In this document: piece by piece, positions 1 through 8,181 of the stretch | How positions within the stretch are numbered: position 1 is the stretch's first letter | Layout of the letters: each line of letters opens with the position of its first letter | Origin: Anaerocolumna sp047777345 | Lineage (GTDB): Bacteria; Bacillota; Clostridia; Lachnospirales; Lachnospiraceae | Length of the DNA: 64,000 nt | Reading direction: 5' to 3' | Assembly (NCBI GenBank): GCA_047777345.1 | Contig: JBKEEJ010000016.1 | Coordinates: 1-64,000, forward strand | Translations under genes and position numbers: made by a program | The notes under the pieces: model-generated | What the model saw: the letters and a program-made list of their open reading frames with translations, nothing else | Told to the model about the DNA's origin: nothing | Database searches by the model: none

Positions 1-134
1 GAAAAAAGGAGTGCTATGGTTATTATAGGCGAAAAGCCTTGATTTTATCACAATTATTTAATTTTTAACATGAACGGATTAAATCGGTAAAAAATAATTT
101 GTAAATTTATTCTAAACAAAAGAAGGGATGATTA

Positions 135-398
135 ATGAAACAGATAACGATGTTTGAAACAAGCTGGTGTCCTTATTGTAAAAAAGCCCATAATTATATG
201 GAGGAATTATTCCGTGAAAATCCCAAATACAAGGAGTTAAATATCAGATATATTGATGAGGAAAAAGAACCGGACCTTGCAAAAAAATATGATTATTACT
301 ATGTTCCTACCTTTTATTTGGATTCGGAAAAATTTCACGAAGGGGTTCCGAATAAAGAAATAATCCGGGAACTGTTCGACAAAGCTTTAGTTTTGTAA
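135..398 (+). CDS. glutaredoxin/thioredoxin-like small protein
   Basis: This 87-residue cytoplasmic protein has a thioredoxin-fold signature. A WCPYC (CxxC) redox motif lies near residues 12-16 after a first beta strand, and a YVPTFYLD segment supplies the cis-proline strand typical of the fold. The size and the CPYC motif resemble glutaredoxins more than thioredoxins, so it probably reduces disulfides or mixed disulfides. The start is supported by an AGAAGGGATG-type ribosome binding site. It lies 76 bases upstream of trxA on the same strand, which suggests a small thiol-redox unit. The partner that reduces it cannot be read from the sequence. Confidence 0.85.
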   Translation: MKQITMFETSWCPYCKKAHNYMEELFRENPKYKELNIRYIDEEKEPDLAKKYDYYYVPTFYLDSEKFHEGVPNKEIIRELFDKALVL

Positions 399-474
399 CT
401 TAATCACAGACAAGCTTCTCAAAATCAGGTTATTATATGGTAACAAAAAGATTTATTGCAAAGGAGATGAAGCA

Positions 475-783
475 ATGAGTACTGTTACCATAACAAAAAA
501 TAATTTTGATTCGGAAGTTTTAAATTCAGATAAACCGGTTCTTCTTGATTTCTGGGCATCCTGGTGTGGACCTTGCAGAATGCTTTCACCTGTCATTGAT
601 GAAATTGCCAATGAAAATGCTTCCATTAAAGTTGGAAAAATAAACGTGGATGAAGAAATGGAACTGGCACAAAAATATAAAATAAAGTCTATACCTACCC
701 TTATCGTTATGAAAAACGGTAAAATTCACAATACTTCCATTGGTGTTCAGCCCAAACAAAATATATTGAAATTATTGGACTAA
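475..783 (+). CDS. trxA: thioredoxin
   Basis: This is a 102-residue thioredoxin with the active site WCGPC near residues 30-34, a preceding FWASW strand, and the cis-proline segment SIPTLIV. The length is normal for the family. It would act as a cytoplasmic dithiol reductant for ribonucleotide reductase, peroxidases and other partners. AAGGAGATG sits at good distance before the ATG. No thioredoxin reductase gene is present in the window, so the reductase must be encoded elsewhere. Together with the preceding glutaredoxin-like gene it forms a two-gene redox module. Confidence 0.95.
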   Translation: MSTVTITKNNFDSEVLNSDKPVLLDFWASWCGPCRMLSPVIDEIANENASIKVGKINVDEEMELAQKYKIKSIPTLIVMKNGKIHNTSIGVQPKQNILKLLD

Positions 784-808
784 TAAAACCAGAAAACCCT
801 ATCCTTAA

Positions 809-860
809 GCGTTAGCGAACACAAACAAAAATTACCCGACTGCGTCTGTTTCGCTAACGC
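809..860. repeat. inverted repeat between trxA and the Crp-like gene
   Basis: GCGTTAGCGAA at 809-819 is exactly complementary to TTCGCTAACGC at 850-860, with a loop of about 30 bases. It lies between convergent genes and may end both transcripts. No clear T-run follows either arm, so it is not a textbook intrinsic terminator. Confidence 0.5.
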
Positions 861-940
861 AGGCCTTAACCGGCAAAGCTCTGTATCCCATCTTTTATAA
901 TCTATATTCCATATATTTTATAACCTGTATAATCCATATA

Positions 941-1618
941 TTATACGATAAATTCTTTCAGTTTTTTCCTGTCAATGACCTTTACGCCTTTTCTGGACAG
1001 TTCCACAATTCCTTCCTGTTCAAAATACTTTAGCATTCTGGACACAACTTCTCTGGCACTTCCAACATATTTGGCAATCTGTTCGTGGGTTAACTCAATG
1101 GTATCGGACTGGTTGCGGTTAATCTCATCCATTAAAAATATGGCAAGTCTTTTATCAAAACTCATAAAGAGTATTTGCTCCACTGCCCACATAACATCGG
1201 AGAATGCATCGATAACCAGCTTATCGGTAAAATTCTCTGCATAAATGTTTTGCCTGCAGATTTGCTGATATAAAGCCGCATCGATAATCAATACCTCGCT
1301 GTCCACTTCCGCATCCACGTGAACGTCAAAGGTTATATTATCTAAAATACAGGAAGCGGACAAAATGGATATTTCACCATCATGCAACCGGTAAAGAGTA
1401 ATTTCTTTTCCTTCATCTGACAAAATATAAATTCGTAACCCGCCTTTTTTGATTAATATAACGCCGACACAGTCATCGCCACCATTGTGAATCCGGGCTC
1501 CTTTTTCATAATGAGCCGTTGTAATATTATCGAGCAGAAGTTTTTTCTGCGAATCATTTAATTTATCCCAAAATTTTAATACGCGAGGTATATATTGCAT
1601 ATCAGCTTTTGACAGCAT
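941..1618 (-). CDS. Crp/Fnr family transcriptional regulator
   Basis: The protein has an N-terminal cyclic-nucleotide-binding-like beta roll (about residues 20-140) and a C-terminal winged helix-turn-helix with the segment THEQIAKYVGSAREVVSRM, which matches the recognition helix of the Crp/Fnr family. It has few cysteines and no Fnr-type iron-sulfur cluster motif, so the effector is unknown. An ATG at 1624 directly abuts AGGAGG with no spacer. The ATG two codons later, at 1618, has six bases of spacing and is the likelier start, giving 225 residues. It is transcribed toward trxA, and the neighbouring redox genes and rubredoxin make a redox or oxygen response plausible but unproven. Confidence 0.88.
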   Translation of the reverse strand: MLSKADMQYIPRVLKFWDKLNDSQKKLLLDNITTAHYEKGARIHNGGDDCVGVILIKKGGLRIYILSDEGKEITLYRLHDGEISILSASCILDNITFDVHVDAEVDSEVLIIDAALYQQICRQNIYAENFTDKLVIDAFSDVMWAVEQILFMSFDKRLAIFLMDEINRNQSDTIELTHEQIAKYVGSAREVVSRMLKYFEQEGIVELSRKGVKVIDRKKLKEFIV

Positions 1619-1763
1619 ATCCATCCTCCTAACTTTAATCCTGAACTTATTATATCACGATAACCGGGAAATACAATATAAGCCAAATTCTAATCGCTTT
1701 TAGCAAATAGGAAATACGAAACAATTTTCTATATAAAATTTCCCATATAATATAATAAAAACC

Positions 1764-1823
1764 GGTCAATACAAAGGGGCTGTGGCATCAAACATATCAT
1801 GCAACAGCCTCTTTGTATTGACC
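1764..1823. repeat. palindromic repeat copy 1 / probable terminator of rubredoxin
   Basis: A near-perfect hairpin with about 24-base arms runs GGTCAATACAAAGGGGCTGT to ACAGCCTCTTTGTATTGACC. The core GGGGCTGTGGCAT...ATGCAACAGCC belongs to the dispersed family also seen at 10466, 20107, 35263, 39024, 55135, 59036 and, weakly, 62820. It lies downstream of rubredoxin and upstream of the Crp-like gene, both on the minus strand. Confidence 0.75.
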
Positions 1824-1882
1824 AGTTATTTATTCCCTAAAGAAAAGCCGGTATTTAAAATACTGTTCTCTTTCATTCACGC

Positions 1883-2041
1883 TTAATCAACTGCTGTAAA
1901 TGCGTCTTTTCCAAGTCCGCATACCGGGCAGGTCCAATCATCCGGTAAATCTTCAAATGCTGTTCCGGGTGCAATTCCGTTATCAGGATCTCCAACTGCC
2001 GGGTCATAAATGTAACCGCAAGCACATTCATATTTCTTCAT
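1883..2041 (-). CDS. rubredoxin (CxCG variant)
   Basis: This gene encodes 52 residues. It has the rubredoxin core GYIYDPAVGDPDNGIAPGT, the segment FEDLPDDWTCPVCG, and a normal second knuckle CPVC at residues 38-41. The first knuckle reads ECACGY, so only one residue separates Cys6 and Cys8 where the classic form is CxxCG. The ATG follows a GGAGGTATAAGT ribosome binding site. Rubredoxins are one-iron electron carriers used in oxygen and peroxide defence with rubrerythrin or flavodiiron proteins in anaerobes. It appears monocistronic, and the hairpin at 1764-1823 would end its transcript. Confidence 0.93.
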   Translation of the reverse strand: MKKYECACGYIYDPAVGDPDNGIAPGTAFEDLPDDWTCPVCGLGKDAFTAVD

Positions 2042-2161
2042 ACTTATACCTCCGTATTTTCATAATGTTACCCAATTTATGGTACTTTGATTATAGCATA
2101 ATACTTCAATTATAGCAACTGTACGGCCAAAATTTTCAGATAATTTAACCAACCCTGCCGG

Positions 2162-3196
2162 TTAGAAGCAACGTTGATTTTTATCCTTTTTACAATTTCC
2201 ATAATTAACACAGCGATAGCAAATTTCATTTACCAAAGGTTTGTCATCAAAGAAATCCTTTAAATTTTGCAAAGTAACTTCCGCTATATTGTTTAAAGCT
2301 TCCTGGGTTAAAAATGCCTGATGAGAAGTTACAATTACATTGGGCATGGAAATTAAACCGGATAAAATATCATCCTGAATAATGTCATAGGATTTGTCTT
2401 CATAGAAAAATTCCGTTTCCTCTTCGTAAACGTCAAGTCCGGCTCCCCCAACCTTTTCTTCCTTAATTGCATTTAGCAAATCTTCGCTGTCAATTAAAGC
2501 ACCTCTTGAAGTGTTGATAATATATACTCCTTTTTTCATCCTGTCAAATCTGGCCTTATTCAGCAGATGATAGGTGTCTTTTGTTAAGGGACAATGAAGG
2601 GATATAATGTCGGATTTTCTGCACAACTCGTCCAGAGGCACATATTGAATATCGGAGTTCTCAACCGGATACGGATCATAAGCCAGTACATTAAGGCCAA
2701 AACCTTTGCATATACTGATAAAAACACGCCCAATTTTACCGGTACCGATAACTCCTATGGTTTTACCGTGAAGGTCAAAACCAATAAGGCCATTTAAGCT
2801 GAAATTATGCTCCTTAGTCCGGTTATAAGCACGGTGAATCTTACGGTTTAGCGTTAACAAAAGGGCCATAGCATGTTCTGCCACAGCATAAGGAGAATAA
2901 GCCGGTACCCGGACCACATGGATTTTATTATAAGCCGCTTTAAAGTCAATATTATTATAGCCTGCGCATCGCATAGCGATGATTCTAACCCCGTTTTTAT
3001 ACAAAATATCTATGGTTTTCGCATCGATTGTGTCATTTACAAAGGCAACAACCGCTTCATAGCCATTAGCCATTACGGCAGTCTGAGAATCAAGTTTTGC
3101 CTCATAATAATCAATATCAAAGCCATATTTTTCTTTATAAGCGTCAAAATAAATTTTATCATACGGTTTTGTATCAAAAAAGCATATTTTTTTCAT
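2162..3196 (-). CDS. ldhA: D-2-hydroxyacid dehydrogenase, probable D-lactate dehydrogenase
   Basis: This protein of about 344 residues is an NAD-dependent D-2-hydroxyacid dehydrogenase. It shows the Rossmann motif GVIGTGKIGRVF, the substrate arginine in NTSRGALID, the glutamate in GLDVYEEE and the catalytic histidine in VTSHQAF. It probably reduces pyruvate to D-lactate. The C-terminus carries four cysteines in about 17 residues (CYRCVNYGNC then C near the end), an extension not needed for catalysis. An upstream GTG at 3208 overlaps the ribosome binding site, so the ATG at 3196 after AAGGAG is preferred. It lies 47 bases after mgsA on the same strand, which suggests co-transcription. Confidence 0.88.
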   Translation of the reverse strand: MKKICFFDTKPYDKIYFDAYKEKYGFDIDYYEAKLDSQTAVMANGYEAVVAFVNDTIDAKTIDILYKNGVRIIAMRCAGYNNIDFKAAYNKIHVVRVPAYSPYAVAEHAMALLLTLNRKIHRAYNRTKEHNFSLNGLIGFDLHGKTIGVIGTGKIGRVFISICKGFGLNVLAYDPYPVENSDIQYVPLDELCRKSDIISLHCPLTKDTYHLLNKARFDRMKKGVYIINTSRGALIDSEDLLNAIKEEKVGGAGLDVYEEETEFFYEDKSYDIIQDDILSGLISMPNVIVTSHQAFLTQEALNNIAEVTLQNLKDFFDDKPLVNEICYRCVNYGNCKKDKNQRCF

Positions 3197-3243
3197 AATT
3201 AACCCCACTCCTTCGAATCAGACAAAACACAAAAGTCCCATCC

Positions 3244-3729
3244 TTATTCGTGACGGGAAAACTTCCTAATTCTGTTAAGCATATTTTTATTAAAATTTAC
3301 TACTTTTCTGTCATATTCCTCATCCATAAACTTAGACGTCAATAAGAAATCTGCCGTAGCAGGGTTATTGGCTATAGGTATGTCATAAACCACCGCAATA
3401 CGAAGCAAAGCTTTTACGTCCGGATCATGGGGCTGAGCTTCAAGGGGATCCCAGAAAAATACCACAAAATCAATTTTTCCTTCCACAATTCTGGAACCAA
3501 TCTGCTGGTCACCGCCTAATGGTCCGCTGTTATAACCTCTTACCGGCAGGCCCGTTTTTTCAGAAATAAGACGGGCAGTGGTACCTGTTCCGCATAAAAA
3601 ATGTTTGCTTAAAATATCTTTATTTTTATCTGCCCATCGAACCAGTTCCTGTTTTTTCGCATCATGCGCAATCAAAGCAATGTTTTTTTTCTTTCCTATT
3701 TTAAAATAAATAAAATCATCCTGTAACAT
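3244..3729 (-). CDS. mgsA: methylglyoxal synthase
   Basis: The 161-residue protein converts dihydroxyacetone phosphate to methylglyoxal and phosphate. The family phosphate-binding motif GTGTTA, the segment GPLGGDQQIG with the catalytic aspartate, and DPLEAQPHDPDVKALLR are all present. The frame is open further upstream, but AAAGGAGGTATTT directly before the ATG at 3729 fixes the start and gives the usual family length. The gene leads into the D-lactate dehydrogenase, so a phosphate-relief bypass of lower glycolysis ending in D-lactate is a reasonable inference, although methylglyoxal detoxification genes are not in the window. Confidence 0.95.
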   Translation of the reverse strand: MLQDDFIYFKIGKKKNIALIAHDAKKQELVRWADKNKDILSKHFLCGTGTTARLISEKTGLPVRGYNSGPLGGDQQIGSRIVEGKIDFVVFFWDPLEAQPHDPDVKALLRIAVVYDIPIANNPATADFLLTSKFMDEEYDRKVVNFNKNMLNRIRKFSRHE

Positions 3730-3863
3730 AAATACCTCCTTTATCCAAATACCTCTTTTGGCAAATGAAAACACTATTATTGTACTGTGTACCACATTTG
3801 TAATTTTATTCTATCACTTTTATGTTAACTCTATCATAATTATTTTGCAATAAAAATGCAAAT

Positions 3864-3918
3864 AAAAACTGCCGGACGCAACCTGACCCGAAGGGATTCT
3901 CCTGTTCCGGCAGTTTTT
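3864..3918. terminator. strong hairpin in the mgsA / citrate synthase divergent gap
   Basis: AAAAACTGCCGGA pairs with TCCGGCAGTTTTT across a loop of about 29 bases. An A-run on one side and a T-run on the other make it look like a bidirectional intrinsic terminator. Its place is odd, because it lies between two divergent promoters, 135 bases upstream of mgsA and 465 bases upstream of citrate synthase. It may end a short unannotated RNA or act as a leader attenuator. Nothing else of note was seen in 3730-4382. Confidence 0.6.
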
Positions 3919-4382
3919 GCTTTAGAGGACAGGTAACAAATTATTATTTTTTCTAATGCGACCTATTACTTTTTCTAATACCGCTACTCTTTACCGCTTT
4001 CCGCATATATTAAAAATCATATAATACTTTACAGATATTCCTGTCTATTTCATTATAACGATTCTTGAAGATATGGTAAATATTCAATTTCTTAGTTCCT
4101 TTTCTACATTGAGACACCAGGGAAATTTTAAAAATACTTATTCCGCAAAAATGTATAAATATAAACTTAAAAATCTTCTTAATGTTTTTTCTGCTTGTTC
4201 TTAAAGTTTTTTTATGTTACAATATACTTGTATACAGTCAACCAAAATACAACTTCAAATTCATTTTTCCACTTACCCGTATCATGCAGATTTATGTATG
4301 TAATTTCATTCATATTTCTACATGTTTATTTATTTTTGACCTTTTGAAGCTGTATTTCACTATGAAAAGACAGGAGGTTACC

Positions 4383-5747
4383 ATGAGCAACAACACTTAT
4401 TCAAACATTACACCAGAAATATTGGCCTTAACCGAATTATGTGCCAAAAACAGTAGAATTGATCCTGCCCTTTATACAAAATACGATGTAAAACGGGGAC
4501 TGCGAGATGTAAGCGGAAAAGGGGTATTAACCGGTTTGACTGAAATTGCTGAAGTACGTTCCCATATTATTGTTGATTCCGAATATGTTCCCTGTGAAGG
4601 CAAATTATATTACCGGGGTTATGACGTCGAACAAATTGTTAACGGTTTTATAAATGAAGACAGATATGGTTTTGAAGAAACTACCTATCTTCTTTTATTT
4701 GGGGAATTACCTGACAAAGAACAACTGGATAAATTTAAAAAAATACTGGGGGAATACCGTTCCTTGCCCACTTCCTTTGTCCGGGATATTATCATGAAAG
4801 CTCCCAGCAGGGATATGATGAATACTCTGGCCAGAAGTGTCCTAACCTTATATTCCTATGATGACATGGCAGACGACATTTCCCTCCCTAATGTTATGAG
4901 ACAGTCTCTCCAGTTAATTTCCCTGTTTCCTTTGCTATCCGTTTACGGGTATCAGGCTTATCGCCATTACCATGACGGTCAGAGTCTTTTTATACATACG
5001 CCGGACCCTAATTTGTCAACAGCGGAACTGATTCTCCACTTACTAAGGCCTGACAGCAAGTTTACCCCTCTGGAAGCCAAAATTCTGGACGTAGCCCTGG
5101 TTTTGCATGCGGAACACGGCGGTGGCAATAACTCTACCTTTACAACTCATGTTGTAACTTCCACCGGAACTGATACCTACTCTTCTGTGGCCGCTTCCCT
5201 GGGCTCTTTAAAAGGTCCCAAACATGGTGGCGCCAATATTAAGGTGGTTCAAATGTTTGAGGACATGAAAATGAATCTGAAAGACTGGACGGATGAAGAT
5301 GAAGTAAGAAATTACCTTACAGCACTTTTACATAAAGAAGCCTTTGACAAGGCCGGCCTGATCTATGGTATGGGCCATGCGGTATATTCCATATCCGATC
5401 CCAGGGCCAATATATTTAAAAAATTTGTGGAAAAACTTTCCGAAGAAAAAGGAAGAATGAAAGAATATCAGTTATACAGCCTGGTAGAACGGTTAGCTCC
5501 CCAAGTCATAGCCAAAGAACGTCAGATTTACAAAGGTGTCAGTGCCAACGTAGATTTTTACAGCGGTTTTGTATACAGTATGCTAGACCTTCCCATTGAG
5601 TTATACACACCTATCTTTGCCATTGCCAGAATTTCCGGCTGGAGCGCCCACCGCATTGAGGAATTGCTGAATGCCGGTAAAATAATCCGGCCTGCCTATA
5701 AAAGCGTGGCAAAGCAGAAACAATATGTACCCATTTCAGAAAGATAA
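4383..5747 (+). CDS. gltA: citrate synthase
   Basis: This 454-residue enzyme condenses oxaloacetate with acetyl-CoA. Citrate synthase motifs are clear: LHAEHGGGNNSTF, GPKHGGAN and GMGHAVYSISDPRA supply the catalytic histidines, and an RISGWSAHRIEE segment near the end carries an arginine of the active site. The frame is open from 4182, but AGGAGGTTACC before the ATG at 4383 identifies the real start. It stands alone, with no aconitase or isocitrate dehydrogenase beside it, so it probably feeds the oxidative branch toward glutamate. A hairpin at 5763-5803 ends the transcript. Confidence 0.95.
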   Translation: MSNNTYSNITPEILALTELCAKNSRIDPALYTKYDVKRGLRDVSGKGVLTGLTEIAEVRSHIIVDSEYVPCEGKLYYRGYDVEQIVNGFINEDRYGFEETTYLLLFGELPDKEQLDKFKKILGEYRSLPTSFVRDIIMKAPSRDMMNTLARSVLTLYSYDDMADDISLPNVMRQSLQLISLFPLLSVYGYQAYRHYHDGQSLFIHTPDPNLSTAELILHLLRPDSKFTPLEAKILDVALVLHAEHGGGNNSTFTTHVVTSTGTDTYSSVAASLGSLKGPKHGGANIKVVQMFEDMKMNLKDWTDEDEVRNYLTALLHKEAFDKAGLIYGMGHAVYSISDPRANIFKKFVEKLSEEKGRMKEYQLYSLVERLAPQVIAKERQIYKGVSANVDFYSGFVYSMLDLPIELYTPIFAIARISGWSAHRIEELLNAGKIIRPAYKSVAKQKQYVPISER

Positions 5748-5762
5748 TGGTCATATACATAA

Positions 5763-5803
5763 AACGAGAAGAAACCCTGAATATTTCAGGATTTCTTCTC
5801 GTT
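5763..5803. terminator. bidirectional terminator between citrate synthase and agrD
   Basis: ACGAGAAGAAA pairs with TTTCTTCTCGT, with an inner stem CCTGAA/TTCAGG. Read on the minus strand it is followed by GTTTTATG. It suits both convergent genes. Confidence 0.75.
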
Positions 5804-5846
5804 CATCCGAAATAATCCCCTCATTTTGGTCAATTGGTTTTGTCAA

Positions 5847-5984
5847 TTAGAACTTTCTAAGCTTCTTAGCGTTTTCAGGAAGTTTTTTCTGATAAGCTAT
5901 AAAAGTGCAGCAACTATTTGCTTCCTTGGATGCTGACATCATAGCCAGTTTAGCAGCTACCTTACCGATATTTACTTTTTTCAT
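5847..5984 (-). CDS. agrD: AgrD-type cyclic lactone autoinducer peptide precursor
   Basis: This 45-residue precursor has an amphipathic N-terminal part (KVNIGKVAAKLAMM), a short core NSCCTFIAYQ and a charged C-terminal tail LPENAKKLRKF. The layout matches AgrD. In the staphylococcal precursor a proline lies six residues after the last ring residue. Here a proline sits at the same distance if Cys26-Ala30 (CTFIA) forms the thiolactone ring, so that is the predicted ring. The ATG has a strong AAAGGAGG site, and longer upstream frames are ruled out by it. It lies downstream of agrC in its own unit behind a probable AgrA-activated promoter. No agrB peptidase gene is in the window. Confidence 0.85.
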   Translation of the reverse strand: MKKVNIGKVAAKLAMMSASKEANSCCTFIAYQKKLPENAKKLRKF

Positions 5985-6043
5985 AGTAATCCTCCTTTTA
6001 ATTAATATTTCACGTTTATTATGTAACATATACTGATGAAAAT

Positions 6044-6108
6044 ATTTTAACATAAAATTTGGACATGTTTCCCTTTTTGTAGTAAATGATACGATTTTTG
6101 TAGTAAAT
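6044..6108 (-). promoter_or_regulatory. agrD promoter with a probable AgrA (LytTR) direct repeat
   Basis: On the minus strand the decamer ATTTACTACA occurs twice with a 21-base period (6099-6108 and 6078-6087), as expected for LytTR regulators that bind one face of the helix. A -10-like TAAAAT follows exactly 28 bases later, at 6049-6044, about 60 bases before the agrD start. The -35 region is poor, as for an activator-dependent promoter. The same arrangement recurs at 8523-8587. Confidence 0.8.
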
Positions 6109-6130
6109 AATATTTTTTATTGAATATTTG

Positions 6131-7414
6131 TTAAACAAACAACAGAGCTGTAACACTAAAAATATTATCCGAGTGTTCAATATTTAAAATTCCATCATAC
6201 TTCTCCACCGCATTTCTGACGTTATTAATTCCAATGCCATGATTGATTTTATCATCATTGGTTGTGATTATGTTTCCGTTTTCATAGATAATTTTGTTGT
6301 TATAATGATTCTTTATATCAATGATTAATCTGCCCTTATCATACCGGATTACCGCTTTTATTACTTTTTTGTCATCCGGCAGCAAGCTGCAGGCATGTAT
6401 GGCATTATCCAGCAAATTTCCCAGTATTACAGTCATGTCAAAGGATTTTACCTCCAGGTGCTCCGGTACGCATACGTCCAGGTTTACATGAATTCCTAAG
6501 TTTTCCGCTTCCTGCAGTTTAAAATTTAAAATACTGTCGATGACCAGGTTTCCGGAATGGGAGTAATCGCTTTTTATAACCTTATTATTCATCATCAGTT
6601 CAGATAAATATTCTTTTAGCTTTTCCTTCTCATCATTCTCAAAAAGGCTGTACAATGTGGATATATGGTTCATTAAATCATGCCTGTAGGCTCTGGTGGC
6701 AGCCAAGGAAGCTTTCATCAGCTCAAACTGGTGTTCATAATTATTGTTTTGCTGTATCAGCATTTTATTGGTCATTTTTTCATCCATTTCGGCGATAATG
6801 GCATCATACAGATAAAAGGTTGCAACGTTAATAATCAACAGCAAGACGATACCAAGCAAAACCTGCCAGATTTCAAGTCCGGAAGCTAGCAGAAGGACTA
6901 CCGTAATATACATGGAAGCCGACGGAATTAAAAGAACAGCAAGCCAGTAAACAACGGGTATTATGGCTCCTTTTTTTACGTTTTGATATTTTTCAATAAG
7001 CAAAACCATCATGTATGAAAATATTTGAATTCCAATCATACCGCTTATGGACGAGTAATTATTTTTCCCAAAAATTTTGGAATTGATATGGCCTGTCATT
7101 AAAACCACAATGCTTTCCGTCAACAGCAAAATAAGGCAAATTAACAATACGGATAAAATTCTTTGTTTTACGCTTGCCTTATAGTTAAAGGACAAAATCA
7201 ATAAGGCAACCAGATTAATTGTTAACGTAACTATGGGTATGTTAATTAACAGATAAAATCCAGTTATGCAGACATAATACGCAAGATAGGAAAGATATTC
7301 AATTGGCTTGTTTATATCCTTTCTTTCAAAAAATACTCCCATAAATTTAAATATTATGTACGTTCGGAATAAGTTCATTATTACATAAACTATATCATAG
7401 ATTACGATATCCAA
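6131..7414 (-). CDS. agrC: AgrC-type sensor histidine kinase (GHKL family)
   Basis: This protein of about 427 residues senses peptide. The N-terminal half holds about six hydrophobic membrane segments. The C-terminal half has the phosphoacceptor region YRHDLMNHIS and the GHKL ATPase boxes GNLLDNAIHAC and GIGINNVRNAVE, with no extra domains. A TTG at 7414, two bases after the agrA stop, has AAGGA at ideal spacing and is taken as the start. A longer frame to 7498 would overlap agrA by 83 bases. It is co-transcribed with agrA and would phosphorylate it when the cyclic peptide binds. Confidence 0.88.
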   Translation of the reverse strand: MDIVIYDIVYVIMNLFRTYIIFKFMGVFFERKDINKPIEYLSYLAYYVCITGFYLLINIPIVTLTINLVALLILSFNYKASVKQRILSVLLICLILLLTESIVVLMTGHINSKIFGKNNYSSISGMIGIQIFSYMMVLLIEKYQNVKKGAIIPVVYWLAVLLIPSASMYITVVLLLASGLEIWQVLLGIVLLLIINVATFYLYDAIIAEMDEKMTNKMLIQQNNNYEHQFELMKASLAATRAYRHDLMNHISTLYSLFENDEKEKLKEYLSELMMNNKVIKSDYSHSGNLVIDSILNFKLQEAENLGIHVNLDVCVPEHLEVKSFDMTVILGNLLDNAIHACSLLPDDKKVIKAVIRYDKGRLIIDIKNHYNNKIIYENGNIITTNDDKINHGIGINNVRNAVEKYDGILNIEHSDNIFSVTALLFV

Positions 7415-7415
7415 T

Positions 7416-8135
7416 TTATTTTCCTTCTTTCTCAAATTTAATCTGCAATTCCAATATTTGTCTCCTTCTTTGCTGACTGATAGGAAGTACGGTATCATTG
7501 GACATGGTTACTTCCTTATGCCCAAATCTGGAAATATGCGCATAGTTTACCACATAGGATTTATGGATATAAAGAAAATGATATTTCTCCACTTCCCGAT
7601 ACACTTCTTCCAGACTTCCGTAAAATTTAATTACGGATTTGTTGGTTATTATCTTAACCTGCCTGTTTTCCGCTTCAAAATAAAGAATATCCTTAATAGC
7701 CACTTTATAAGTGTTATGGTTTTGCTTATATGTAAAGAAATTATTGAGCCGTCCCGACAAATCCATGGCCTTTTCAACATCTTTAATAATTTTTTCAGCT
7801 TCAATGGGTTTGTGTAAAAAATGCATCGGTCTTACTTCAAACAGTTCCAGATAATAATTGTCTTTTCCGGAAATGTAAACAATCTGTACGATTTCATTTT
7901 TCATTTCATCCCGTATTTTTTTCCCGACCTCTATTCCATTCATTTTCTTTAGTTCAATATCAAGAAATATCAGGTCAAAGTCTTCCTCTTCCTCCATAAA
8001 ACGGCACAGTTCTTCACCGGAAGTAAAAACTTCCACATCGATGGTCTCCAAACAGGTTTTGCTGTAATCTAAAATGACCTGTTCAATCGCCGAGCAAATT
8101 GTAATTTCATCATCGCATATTGCTATACGGAACAT
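7416..8135 (-). CDS. agrA: AgrA-type response regulator (LytTR DNA-binding)
   Basis: The 239-residue regulator has a receiver domain starting with the acidic pair in AICDDE, a phosphoacceptor aspartate in FDLIFLDIEL, and a receiver lysine in FLHKPI. The C-terminal LytTR domain includes YFEAENRQVKI and FLYIHKSYVVNYAHI. It would dimerise when phosphorylated by AgrC and bind paired direct repeats. Two such candidate sites lie close by (6078-6108 and 8557-8587). It is first in the agrA-agrC unit and has its own sigma-A-like promoter at 8200-8228. Confidence 0.92.
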   Translation of the reverse strand: MFRIAICDDEITICSAIEQVILDYSKTCLETIDVEVFTSGEELCRFMEEEEDFDLIFLDIELKKMNGIEVGKKIRDEMKNEIVQIVYISGKDNYYLELFEVRPMHFLHKPIEAEKIIKDVEKAMDLSGRLNNFFTYKQNHNTYKVAIKDILYFEAENRQVKIITNKSVIKFYGSLEEVYREVEKYHFLYIHKSYVVNYAHISRFGHKEVTMSNDTVLPISQQRRRQILELQIKFEKEGK

Positions 8136-8181
8136 CCCTTATCCCTCTTTCTCTAAAGTAACAATCTATCTTATCTGTTTA

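Noticed and set aside
1..134. End of an upstream gene, or a hairpin AGGCGAAAAGCCT
   Set aside because: The only short frame ends after eight codons and the stem is too short to support a terminator.
4182..4382. N-terminal extension of citrate synthase by an upstream open frame
   Set aside because: The extra 67 residues are low-complexity and hydrophobic, and AGGAGG lies directly before the ATG at 4383.
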